Position numbers and translations under genes: made by a program. A stretch of 64,000 nucleotides of DNA from an uncultured Muribaculaceae bacterium (GTDB lineage: Bacteria; Bacteroidota; Bacteroidia; Bacteroidales; Muribaculaceae): the NCBI GenBank assembly GCA_910586565.1, contig CAJUIT010000008.1, positions 62,001 through 126,000 of the forward strand. The letters are read 5' to 3'. A model generated the notes under the pieces. It had not been told where the DNA came from, did no database searches, and saw nothing but the letters and a program-made list of their open reading frames with translations. Of the stretch, positions 17,312 to 25,293 are shown piece after piece; positions within the stretch are counted from its first letter, which is position 1, and the number at the start of each line of letters is the position of its first letter.

Positions 17312-18157
17312 TTAGAGGGGTCGGCGGGGGAAAGCGTCGATAAACGAATCGCGGGTGGCGTTGTAGATAACGGCACCTATTGATGTTGCATAGCGCTGAA
17401 TGGTGTGGTAGGCTTTGAAGGCCACATAAAAGCTTTCGAGAACGCTGTGGAGCGGGAGTGAGAGATAAGCTTTGCGGATGCGTTGCTGTTCCTGTTCATC
17501 TTCTTTGTAGAAGTGGGGTTGCACCGATGCCACACGGTTGTCGGAATCGACCGTCAGCGTGGTGAGCCAAGAGTGGTCGGCCCCCAACAGATAGATTTCA
17601 CGATAGCCGAGCCACAGCCCCGTCATTATCGATGGAATAAGCACATTGCGCGGGCGCGGCATTCCCCATTTGCGGTTGAACGCCAGTTTTTCAAACCATC
17701 CGAAACCTTCGGCGGCAACGAAGTTGAACCGTGCGATGGTGATTGACTGATTGGTGATGAGCGACGGTGCCAAACGGGCTTTGGCCGGAATGAAGAGTGT
17801 CATCGGCCAATCCACGCGGTTAAGCGACTCGATGAGGCGGCTCACATTCGGGTCGGCGGTGTTCTGAAAAAAATGAGGGTCGGCAAGCACGTAGAACTTC
17901 GGGCGCACTATTAAGAAATCGGGAGTGTTTGCCGCAAAGTTCACGGCGAGGGTGTCGCGTGCCCGCAAAAAATCGGTGTGGTTGTCGAGAACCTCGCGCA
18001 ACGACGGTCCGTTGCCGAGAATGTAGAGTGGTGAATTGCGGGCTACTTTCGGAAAAACGGCGGGACGCGATTGCAAAAGCATTTTCACCGCTGATTTTGC
18101 GGTTGCTCCGGCTCCGGCGAAAAATTGCGAGATAATGTCGGCGATAGAAGTTGGCAT
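17312..18157 (-). CDS. MptE/DUF115-like protein, possible glycan-related transferase
   Basis: This 281-residue soluble protein has an N-terminal helix, then YILGNGPSLREVLDNH at about 46-61, the glycine-rich start of the DUF115/6-hydroxymethylpterin-kinase-like (MptE) fold and of related sialyltransferase-like proteins. PSIMTGLWLGYREIYLLGADHSW follows near 175-197. Such proteins are found in glycan and flagellin-modification loci in other bacteria. Its exact reaction is not readable from sequence. It is divergent from the GlsA-like gene, with -7 boxes for both in the 110 bp between them. Confidence 0.7.
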   Translation of the reverse strand: MPTSIADIISQFFAGAGATAKSAVKMLLQSRPAVFPKVARNSPLYILGNGPSLREVLDNHTDFLRARDTLAVNFAANTPDFLIVRPKFYVLADPHFFQNTADPNVSRLIESLNRVDWPMTLFIPAKARLAPSLITNQSITIARFNFVAAEGFGWFEKLAFNRKWGMPRPRNVLIPSIMTGLWLGYREIYLLGADHSWLTTLTVDSDNRVASVQPHFYKEDEQEQQRIRKAYLSLPLHSVLESFYVAFKAYHTIQRYATSIGAVIYNATRDSFIDAFPRRPL

Positions 18158-18188
18158 CGAAAAAATCCGTTTTGATTCAATTGCAGTG

Positions 18189-18196
18189 CAAACTTA
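18189..18196 (-). promoter_or_regulatory. -7 box for the MptE/DUF115-like gene
   Basis: Minus-strand TAAGTTTG at 18196-18189, 32 bp before the ATG at 18157. No good -33 box is visible. Confidence 0.4.
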
Positions 18197-18239
18197 AGAA
18201 TTTATGGGCTAATTTCATGGGAAACCCGAATAGAATGCC

Positions 18240-18247
18240 TAAATTTG
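18240..18247 (+). promoter_or_regulatory. -7 box for the acyltransferase run
   Basis: TAAATTTG at 18240-18247, about 20 nt before the ATG at 18268. Predicted transcription start near 18254 makes the ATG at 18268 preferable to an in-frame TTG at 18256. Confidence 0.45.
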
Positions 18248-18267
18248 TGTGAATTTTGACTGATGAA

Positions 18268-19146
18268 ATGAGCGACAGCAGCGTTATAAAAATTGATGTT
18301 GAGCAGGTGCTTGCCGGCCGTGCCCCCGGGTTGTACCGGTTTATGCCGCATGCACTTGTCAATTGGCTGAAAAAGCTTGTGTGTCAGGATGAGATGAACC
18401 GTTTGCTCGAAGAAACCGCCGGACTTGAAGGTGCCGAATTTTGCCGCGGCATTTTGAAAGCGCTCGATGTGAAGGTTGAGGTGCTGAATGCCGGGCGAAT
18501 GCCCGATGCCTCCAACCGCAGGGTGGTGTTTGTGAGCAACCACCCGTTGGGAGGGCTCGACGGCATGGCGCTTATCGATATGATTCAAACCCACTACGGG
18601 GGGCAGGTGTGGTTTGTGGTGAACGATTTGCTCATGGCGGTAAAACCGCTTGAAAAGGTTTTCCTCCCTGTCAACAAATTCGGGCATCAGTCGCGCGAGG
18701 CCATAGCATGTCTCGATAACGCTTTTGCGGGTAACGACCCAATCATAGTTTTCCCCGCAGGGCTGTGCTCGCGCTATCGCAAGGTGAAGCTCGACAATGG
18801 CACCACAAAAAAAATGGTGTGCGACCTCCCCTGGCAAAAGATGTTCATTCAAAAAAGTGCGCAACATCATCGCGACATCGTGCCGCTCTTCTTCAACGGG
18901 CAAAATTCAATGAATTTCTACCGCAAGGCCAACTTGCGCAAGCGTCTCGGCATCAAATTCAATATCGAGATGGTGCTGTTGCCGGGCGAAATGATTAAAA
19001 GCCGGGGAAAGACATTCAGTGTGACTGTGGGGAATCTTAAACCCCACGGGGAGATTGCAAAAGGGAAAAATGCCGGGGCTTATGCACGCGAACTTGCACG
19101 TGAGGTGTATCGCCTCGGTGCCGAAACTGCCGGCAGGGGAAACTAA
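18268..19146 (+). CDS. glsA: PlsC-type acyltransferase, likely glycine-lipid O-acyltransferase
   Basis: This 292-residue acyltransferase has the PlsC signature NHPLGGLDG (His and Asp at about 92 and 98 from this start) and FPAGLCSR in place of FPEGTRS near 170. In Bacteroides thetaiotaomicron two linked genes, glsB (GNAT-like N-acyltransferase) and glsA (PlsC-like O-acyltransferase), make the N-acyl-O-acyl glycine lipids. Here the PlsC-like gene is followed 23 bp later by a GNAT-like gene of matching type. The assignment is from family and pairing, not alignment. A plain 1-acylglycerol-3-phosphate acyltransferase is the alternative. An in-frame TTG at 18256 is an earlier but less likely start. 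Confidence 0.72.
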   Translation: MSDSSVIKIDVEQVLAGRAPGLYRFMPHALVNWLKKLVCQDEMNRLLEETAGLEGAEFCRGILKALDVKVEVLNAGRMPDASNRRVVFVSNHPLGGLDGMALIDMIQTHYGGQVWFVVNDLLMAVKPLEKVFLPVNKFGHQSREAIACLDNAFAGNDPIIVFPAGLCSRYRKVKLDNGTTKKMVCDLPWQKMFIQKSAQHHRDIVPLFFNGQNSMNFYRKANLRKRLGIKFNIEMVLLPGEMIKSRGKTFSVTVGNLKPHGEIAKGKNAGAYARELAREVYRLGAETAGRGN

Positions 19147-19169
19147 ACCCAAACGTTTGTTTTATATTT

Positions 19170-20111
19170 ATGACCGCAAAAATAATTGACCCTGTTGAAA
19201 CATCGTTGATTGAGGCCGAGCTTGGCGACGGCACCTTCATGCGCACCACCAACAAAGGCCACAATGAGATTCATGTTGTCAATGGCCGCGAGTGCCCCAA
19301 TGTGATGAGGGAGATAGGCCGGCTTCGTGAAATCGCATTCCGCACAGCCGGGGGTGGAACAGGAAAGGAGTGCGACATCGACATGTTCGACCTTATGGAG
19401 CCCCCATGCTCACAACTGATTGTGTGGGATCCCGAGGAGAGAGTCATCACCGGAGGTTACCGTTTTATCCTGGGAAAAGATATCCGCCGCAACCCCGACG
19501 GGTCGCCGCGCATCGCCACCTCCCACATGTTCCGTTTTTCCGATAAATTCCTGGCTGATTATCTTCCGGCCACAATCGAGCTCGGACGCTCGTTCGTGAG
19601 GCTCGAATATCAGTCGTCGAAAGCCGGCGCAAAAGCGCTGTTCGCCCTCGACAACCTTTGGGACGGATTGGGAGCGCTCACGGTGATTCATCCCGAAATC
19701 AAATATCTTTTCGGAAAATTCACCATGTATCCGAGCTACAACAAGGAGTGCCGCGACATGTTGCTCTATTTCCTGCGCAAGCACTTCCCCGACCCCGACG
19801 AGCTCGTGAGGCCGTTTAATCCGCTTCACTACGATTTCCCCGAGGAGAAGTACTGCGAGATGTTCCCCGGCCATAATTTCAAGGAAGATTACCGCATTCT
19901 CAATGCAGCTATCCGTGAACATGGCATCAACATTCCCCCGCTGGTTAACGCCTACATGGGGCTGTCACCCACAATGAAAATTTTCGGCACGGCCATCAAC
20001 GATGAGTTCGGCGATGTGGAGGAAACCGGCATTTTCCTCACAATCTCAGATATTTTCGAGGAGAAAAAGCAGCGCCACATAGCCACCTACCATGCCGATG
20101 AGGAACGATAA
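19170..20111 (+). CDS. glsB: GNAT-family N-acyltransferase, likely glycine-lipid N-acyltransferase
   Basis: This 313-residue OlsB/hemolysin-like acyltransferase has an N-terminal GNAT fold (about 40-200) with an REIAFRTAGGGTG segment and IELGRSFVRLEYQ (about 136-148), the family hallmark. A C-terminal extension is enriched in aromatic residues. In Bacteroides the GlsB type N-acylates glycine with a 3-hydroxy fatty acid; GlsA then adds the second chain. It sits between the GlsA-like gene (23 bp) and the Wzi-like barrel (14 bp). Ornithine-lipid synthesis (OlsB) would be the alternative product. Confidence 0.74.
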   Translation: MTAKIIDPVETSLIEAELGDGTFMRTTNKGHNEIHVVNGRECPNVMREIGRLREIAFRTAGGGTGKECDIDMFDLMEPPCSQLIVWDPEERVITGGYRFILGKDIRRNPDGSPRIATSHMFRFSDKFLADYLPATIELGRSFVRLEYQSSKAGAKALFALDNLWDGLGALTVIHPEIKYLFGKFTMYPSYNKECRDMLLYFLRKHFPDPDELVRPFNPLHYDFPEEKYCEMFPGHNFKEDYRILNAAIREHGINIPPLVNAYMGLSPTMKIFGTAINDEFGDVEETGIFLTISDIFEEKKQRHIATYHADEER

Positions 20112-20125
20112 CCCACACTCAAAAA

Positions 20126-21676
20126 ATGTATAAAGTCAAATTTCAACGGGCAAAGAAAATCCTTAAGCCGCTGGCGGTTCTGTCGGCCGTCATGTTCGGT
20201 TTTGGGAATGATGCCGCTTATTGTGCCGAAGGCTATGAGATAGATTATTCGGCCGAAGTGATTCTGAGCGCTTCGGAAGGCACATTGGCCCCATATTATA
20301 TGGCCTCCAACCGCCACGGCATTCTCACGCAGGGAAACAACGCTCTTGTCCGAGCCGGAATCAGCCGCGACATGAATCTTGAGTCGCGCTTCTCCTATGG
20401 CTTCGGTGCCGATTTCGTGGGAGGATATTCCAACTCCACCGACTATCTCCGTTGGAACGACGACGCATTTCAGCCACATGCCGAGCATCCTGCACGGGTG
20501 TGGATTCAGCAGCTCTACGGCGAAGTGAAATATCGCGGAGTATTCCTGCTTGCCGGCCTTAAGGAGCATGAGTCGGCATTGGTCGATTTCAACCTGTCGA
20601 GCGGCGACATTGTCGAGAGCGGCAACGCCAGGCCAATTCCCGAAATCCGTGCCGGATTCATCGACTACCAGAACATACCCTTCACCAACGGATGGGTGCA
20701 GATTTTCGGCGAAATCGGCTATGGCAAACTCACCGACAACGCCTGGCTGCGCAACCACTACAACTACTACATGCAACACCTCAACCAGGGGGCGTTCTAC
20801 ACCTACAAGCGCTGCTATTTCCGCACAAACCCCGACAAGCCCTTTTCTGCCATAATCGGCATGCAGAGCGCGGGGATGTTTGGCGGTAGCACCCAATGGT
20901 ATTATTACGGAAAATATCAGTACGACCGCAAGTTCTCAAGCTCTTTCAAGCAGTTCTTCAAAATGTTCATCCCCTCGAATGAAGGGCAGGAATATGTGTC
21001 GGGCAGCTCGCTCGGGTCGTGGGATATCTCCATGCGCTACCGTCTGCGCAACGGCATGACCATCCGCGGATACATGCAGAAACCGTGGGAGGATGGCTCC
21101 GGCATCGGTTTCCTCAATGGCTTCGACGGGGTGTGGGGATTGGAATTCAAAACTAACCGCGGCGGCATCGTTTCAGGTGCTGTGGTTGAATATATCGACT
21201 TCACCAATCAGTCGGGGCCGATGCACTGGGACCCCGAGGATCACCCCGGCACCGACCTCTGGCACCGTGCCGAGGGGGCCGACGACTACTACAACAACCA
21301 CGAATACAATCCCTACGCTTATTACGGCATGTCGATTGGCACCCCCTTCCTTCAGTCGCCAATCTACAACCGCGACGGCGCCATGATGTTCGTTCACAAC
21401 CGCGTGCGCGGCTTCCACGTGGGGGTGGAGGGGGAAATCGGCAGCAATCTCAGCTACCGTGTGCTCGGTGGTTACAGAAAGAGTTTCGGCTCGGGCTATG
21501 TGCCGTTAATCGACACCGTGGGCGACACTTCGGTGATGATTGAGGGGCGCTATCGCGTGCCAAAAGTGGAAGGCCTTGATGTGAAAGCACAGCTGGCCCT
21601 CGACCGCGGGGAACTCTACGGCAACAACTTCGGCGCGTGCGTCAGCGTTTCCTACAGCGGGGCGCTGGCATTTTGA
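20126..21676 (+). CDS. Wzi-like capsule assembly / outer-membrane beta-barrel protein
   Basis: This 516-residue exported protein has a long basic N-region, a signal peptide (to about residue 36, ending near AYCA), and about 480 residues of alternating amphipathic, aromatic-rich strands typical of a large barrel. LLAGLKEHES, the repeated Gly-Tyr pairs and the C-terminal aromatic residue fit the capsule-assembly Wzi family of Bacteroidetes. Wzi anchors capsule at the cell surface in Enterobacteria. Its gene begins 14 bp after the GlsB-like gene, so lipid synthesis and this barrel appear co-expressed. A non-capsule porin role remains possible. Confidence 0.72.
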   Translation: MYKVKFQRAKKILKPLAVLSAVMFGFGNDAAYCAEGYEIDYSAEVILSASEGTLAPYYMASNRHGILTQGNNALVRAGISRDMNLESRFSYGFGADFVGGYSNSTDYLRWNDDAFQPHAEHPARVWIQQLYGEVKYRGVFLLAGLKEHESALVDFNLSSGDIVESGNARPIPEIRAGFIDYQNIPFTNGWVQIFGEIGYGKLTDNAWLRNHYNYYMQHLNQGAFYTYKRCYFRTNPDKPFSAIIGMQSAGMFGGSTQWYYYGKYQYDRKFSSSFKQFFKMFIPSNEGQEYVSGSSLGSWDISMRYRLRNGMTIRGYMQKPWEDGSGIGFLNGFDGVWGLEFKTNRGGIVSGAVVEYIDFTNQSGPMHWDPEDHPGTDLWHRAEGADDYYNNHEYNPYAYYGMSIGTPFLQSPIYNRDGAMMFVHNRVRGFHVGVEGEIGSNLSYRVLGGYRKSFGSGYVPLIDTVGDTSVMIEGRYRVPKVEGLDVKAQLALDRGELYGNNFGACVSVSYSGALAF

Positions 21677-21714
21677 ACCACGTCCCGTTAAAACCATTTA
21701 TTATATTGATAGAT

Positions 21715-22197
21715 ATGCGTAGCTTAAAGCGACTTATATACATTGCCCTTGCGGGATGCTTCATTCTGCTTGCAGGCTCATGCACCCGCAACAATGGCGA
21801 CATAGGGGAGTGGTTCGGCACATGGCAACTCACCTCCATCGAGGTCAACGGAGTGCCGCAGGAGGGTTATCAGCGAAATTATTTTTGGAAATTCCAGAAC
21901 AATATAATCGGGTTGATAAGGGTTGCCACAGGGGAGGCCACCCACAACCGCGATGAGCGTTATGGCACATGGGAGGAAACCGACGACATGCTTATCCTCA
22001 ATTTCTCCTACCATGACGACGAGAATGCCGACGGCGATGCCACAGCCGGACCCTACGTACCTTTCCCCGAACTGCATCTCCCTTACAACGAGCGCATTCG
22101 TCTGGCCATCACGCAGCGCACCGGCAGCTCGATGACGCTGGTTTACCACGCTTCGGGAGACGACACCTACACCTATCATCTGAAAAAGCAATCATAA
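21715..22197 (+). CDS. Lipocalin-like lipoprotein
   Basis: This 160-residue protein begins with a lipoprotein signal peptide (hydrophobic 6-20, AGSC with Cys near 23), then a short beta-barrel with GTWQLTSIEVNG near the start and GTWEETDDMLILNF in the middle, as in lipocalin-like DUFs of Bacteroidales. The frame is open further upstream (to 21637, overlapping the Wzi-like gene), but the lipobox fixes the ATG at 21715. Ligand and role are unknown. A CGACCG/CGGTCG hairpin follows at 22202-22220 before the next gene. Confidence 0.75.
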   Translation: MRSLKRLIYIALAGCFILLAGSCTRNNGDIGEWFGTWQLTSIEVNGVPQEGYQRNYFWKFQNNIIGLIRVATGEATHNRDERYGTWEETDDMLILNFSYHDDENADGDATAGPYVPFPELHLPYNERIRLAITQRTGSSMTLVYHASGDDTYTYHLKKQS

Positions 22198-22201
22198 CCG
22201 C

Positions 22202-22220
22202 CGACCGCACAAACCGGTCG
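22202..22220. other. Short hairpin between lipoprotein gene and LegB-like gene
   Basis: CGACCG / CGGTCG with a 7-nt loop, with no U-tract. It may be a weak terminator or processing site separating the lipid/barrel genes from the nonulosonate genes. Confidence 0.35.
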
Positions 22221-22245
22221 CGGATTAATAACATAACAGTCAGTC

Positions 22246-23235
22246 ATGTCAAGACAAATCAAACATGCGCTCGTCACTGGAGCCGACGGTTTTATCGGCT
22301 CGCACCTTGTGGACCTCCTTCTGGCTGAAGGAATAAAGGTAAGAGCGCTCGCACAATATAATTCGTTCAACAACTGGGGGTGGCTGGAGGGCAACTCCCA
22401 TGAGAATCTTGAGGTTGTGTGTGGCGATGTTCGCGATGCGGCATTCTGCCGTCACATCTCCCAGGGGGTTGACACTATTTTTCATTTGGCGGCATTAATC
22501 GCTATCCCCTACAGCTATGTGGCTCCCGAAAGCTATGTCGATACCAATGTGACCGGCACGCTCAATATGTGCCAGGCTGCGCGCGACCTCGGCGTTGAGC
22601 GCCTGATAGTGACCTCAACGTCGGAAGTTTACGGCACGGCGCAATATGTGCCCATCGACGAGCTACACCCCCGTCAGCCTCAGTCGCCCTATTCTGCCAC
22701 AAAAATCGGAGCCGATGCCATTGCCAAGAGCTTCTATAATGCGTTTGGGTTGCCGGTGGTCATTGCCCGTCCATTCAACACCTATGGTCCACGACAGAGT
22801 GCGCGTGCCATCATTCCCACAATAATTTCGCAGATTGCGGCCGGAGCCGATGAAATCAAGGTTGGAGATTTGACTCCCACTCGCGATTTCAATTTCGTTG
22901 AGGATACATGCCGCGGCTTCCTTGCGCTTGCCCGTGCCGAAGGTGTGGAGGGGGAAGAAATCAACATCGCCACCGGAACCGAGGTGACAATGAAAGAAAC
23001 TCTCGAAACCATTGCCCGCATCATGAACTCTGATGTGAGATATGTTGTTGATCCTCAGCGTTTGCGTCCGTCGAAAAGCGAAGTGTTCCGTTTGTGTGGC
23101 GACAACCGCAAAATTCAATCGCTCACCGGTTGGCACCCGCAAGTGACTCTCGAAGAGGGGCTCAGGCGCACCATCGAATGGTTTCTTAACCCGGCCAATC
23201 TCGCCAAATATAAAGCCGGTATATATAACAGGTGA
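22246..23235 (+). CDS. NAD-dependent 4,6-dehydratase/epimerase, LegB-like
   Basis: This 329-residue extended SDR protein has TGADGFIGSH (11-20), the YSATK active site with Tyr149 and Lys153, and the substrate-specific YNSFNNWGWLEG segment (38-49). That segment is characteristic of LegB-type UDP-N-acetylglucosamine 4,6-dehydratases, the first step of legionaminic acid synthesis. GDP-mannose 4,6-dehydratase and plain UDP-sugar epimerases lack it. An ATP-grasp gene follows after 15 bp and a NeuB-type gene after that, supporting a nonulosonic acid role. The aminotransferase that should use its product is not in the window. Confidence 0.78.
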   Translation: MSRQIKHALVTGADGFIGSHLVDLLLAEGIKVRALAQYNSFNNWGWLEGNSHENLEVVCGDVRDAAFCRHISQGVDTIFHLAALIAIPYSYVAPESYVDTNVTGTLNMCQAARDLGVERLIVTSTSEVYGTAQYVPIDELHPRQPQSPYSATKIGADAIAKSFYNAFGLPVVIARPFNTYGPRQSARAIIPTIISQIAAGADEIKVGDLTPTRDFNFVEDTCRGFLALARAEGVEGEEINIATGTEVTMKETLETIARIMNSDVRYVVDPQRLRPSKSEVFRLCGDNRKIQSLTGWHPQVTLEEGLRRTIEWFLNPANLAKYKAGIYNR

Positions 23236-23250
23236 TAAAAAACACTGATT

Positions 23251-24234
23251 ATGCGTAAGGCATTGAATATATTGTTTCTCGGGGGAGCCAAACGGGTGGC
23301 TATGGGAAAGATGTTCATCGACGCAGGGCGCAAGCTTGGCGTTGATGTGAACCTCTTCAGCTATGAGCTGTCGGCCGAAGTGCCGTTGGCTGCAATCGCA
23401 ACAATCGTGAAAGGGGTGAGATGGAACGACCCCATGTTGATGGATGATCTTCACCGTGTTGTTGAGGAGAACCGAATCGACATGATGATTCCGTTTGTCG
23501 ACCCTGCGGTTGAAGTGGCGGCTGAATATTGCTCGTCGGATTCGGAATGCCGTACCCCCCTGATGAATGGCGACCTCGGCAAACTGTTGTTCGATAAAAT
23601 CAAGGCCGACGCGCTGTTTCGCGAACTCGGATTTCCATTGCCTGCAAATGCCATGATTGAGCATGTTGAGGGGCAGGTGATTGCCAAGCCCCGCTTCGGC
23701 TCGGCATCGAAAGGAATTCAGGTGCTTGAAGCGGCTGAATTCGCGACCCTGCGTGGCTCGCGTGAATTTTCCGACAATTACCTTGTGCAGGAATATATAG
23801 CCAAACGTGTGGAATACACTGTCGACTGCTATGTGTCCTCACGCGGAGAAATGGTGTGTGCCGTCCCTCGCGAACGCATTGAGGTGCAGGGTGGTGAGGT
23901 GTCGGTAACCGAAACTGTGCGCGATTCGGAGATGGAACGCGAAAGTGCCCGCATTCTCAAAGCGCTGGCGATAACAGGCCCTGTGACTCTTCAGTTCATG
24001 CGTGAACGTGATGCCTCGGGCGCTCTCGGGCGGCTGATGTTTATGGAGATAAATCCGCGTCTGGGTGGAGGAGCCGTGTGTGCCGTGCATGCCGGAGCCG
24101 ACATCCCGCAGTTCATTATCCGCGACATGGAGGGAGAGAATGTGAAGCCTTGCGACAACTGGCGCGCAGGAGTGCGCATCTGCCGCTATCCTCAGGAGGT
24201 GGTGTTTGACAACGGCAGGCTCATGCCCCGTTAA
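23251..24234 (+). CDS. ATP-grasp domain protein, nonulosonate-linked
   Basis: This 327-residue protein has an N-terminal Rossmann-like region (LFLGGAKRVAMGK, about 8-20) and an ATP-grasp fold from about 105 on. The fold includes AKPRFGSASKGIQV and the metal-binding FMEINPRLGGG near 264-274. The layout resembles carbamoyl-phosphate-synthase-like ligases annotated beside LegB-type genes. ATP-grasp enzymes join a carboxylate to an amine or thiol; the substrates here are unknown. It is tightly set between the LegB-like gene (15 bp) and the NeuB-like gene (13 bp), so it probably modifies the sugar acid or an intermediate. Confidence 0.75.
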   Translation: MRKALNILFLGGAKRVAMGKMFIDAGRKLGVDVNLFSYELSAEVPLAAIATIVKGVRWNDPMLMDDLHRVVEENRIDMMIPFVDPAVEVAAEYCSSDSECRTPLMNGDLGKLLFDKIKADALFRELGFPLPANAMIEHVEGQVIAKPRFGSASKGIQVLEAAEFATLRGSREFSDNYLVQEYIAKRVEYTVDCYVSSRGEMVCAVPRERIEVQGGEVSVTETVRDSEMERESARILKALAITGPVTLQFMRERDASGALGRLMFMEINPRLGGGAVCAVHAGADIPQFIIRDMEGENVKPCDNWRAGVRICRYPQEVVFDNGRLMPR

Positions 24235-24247
24235 ACCGAAAAGAAAA

Positions 24248-25267
24248 ATGGAAACCCCAAAGAATAAGGTGATAATCATTGCCGAGGCCGGCGTTAACCA
24301 TAACGGCGACTATAACCGTGCAGTGGAAATGGTGCATGCCGCCAAAGCGGCCGGTGCCGATTATGTGAAATTCCAGACGGCTGTGCCCGAGCTTGTCATA
24401 TCTTCAATTGCCCCCAAGGCTGAATATCAGAAAGAAACCACAGGTGAGGGTGAGAGCCAACTCGACATGTGCCGCAAAATTCATCTGCGCCTTGATGATT
24501 ATGCCCCCTTGAAACAACTGTGCGACGAGGTTGGAATCGGATTCATGTCAACCCCCTTCGACCTCGTTTCGATTGATTGCCTTGCCGCACTTGGAATGGA
24601 CTATTGGAAAATCCCCTCTGGCGAAATCACCAATCTGCCATATCTGCGCAAAATCGGGCGCAGGGGTGAGCCGGTGATTCTGTCGACCGGAATGTCGGAA
24701 CTTTCCGAAGTTGACCGCGCTCTGCAGGTGCTTGAGGAGGCGGGAACTCCGCGCTCCAAGGTTATCCTGCTTCACTGCAACACGCAATATCCAACCCCGA
24801 TGGAGGATGTGAATCTGCGTGCTATGGAGGCGCTCCGCACTTTGGGAGCAGCTTCGGTGGGGTATAGCGACCACACCGTGGGCATAGAGGTGCCTGTGGC
24901 TGCAACAGCTCTCGGCGCGTCGGTTATCGAAAAGCATTTCACGCTCGACAAATCTCTCCCGGGTCCCGATCACAAGGCCTCGCTCGACCCCCGCGAGCTT
25001 GCCGATATGGTCAAGGCTGTCAGAAACATCGAGGCTGCGCTGGGGCATGATGGGAAAGGTGTGTCACCCTCCGAAAAGCCCAATATCGAGATTGCACGCA
25101 AAAGCATCGTGGCTGCCCGCGACATAAAAAAAGGTGAATGTTTCACCGAAGAAAACATCACCGTGAAGCGCCCCGGCTCGGGCATTTCCCCCATGCTTTG
25201 GGATGAGGTTGTCGGGCTTGTGGCTCAGCGCGATTTCCCTGCCGATTCGTTGATAACGCTTGATTAA
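24248..25267 (+). CDS. N-acetylneuraminate/legionaminate synthase (NeuB family)
   Basis: This 339-residue enzyme condenses phosphoenolpyruvate with a six-carbon amino sugar to a nine-carbon sugar acid. It has IIIAEAGVNHNG near the N-terminus, YVKFQTA, FMSTPFD, IPSGEITN and YSDHTVG. A C-terminal SAF antifreeze-like domain (about 280-339) contains ARDIKKGE. These are NeuB/LegI/PseI features; the LegB-like partner favours legionaminate over neuraminate. The frame continues upstream into the ATP-grasp gene, but homology starts with METPKNK at 24248. prmC begins 26 bp downstream. Confidence 0.88.
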   Translation: METPKNKVIIIAEAGVNHNGDYNRAVEMVHAAKAAGADYVKFQTAVPELVISSIAPKAEYQKETTGEGESQLDMCRKIHLRLDDYAPLKQLCDEVGIGFMSTPFDLVSIDCLAALGMDYWKIPSGEITNLPYLRKIGRRGEPVILSTGMSELSEVDRALQVLEEAGTPRSKVILLHCNTQYPTPMEDVNLRAMEALRTLGAASVGYSDHTVGIEVPVAATALGASVIEKHFTLDKSLPGPDHKASLDPRELADMVKAVRNIEAALGHDGKGVSPSEKPNIEIARKSIVAARDIKKGECFTEENITVKRPGSGISPMLWDEVVGLVAQRDFPADSLITLD

Positions 25268-25293
25268 GCCCCGCTAAGTGGCTGTTCAAATTT

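Noticed and set aside
24206..24247. Longer start for the NeuB-like gene, inside the ATP-grasp gene
   Set aside because: Adds 14 residues without family similarity; METPKNK at 24248 matches the usual start.
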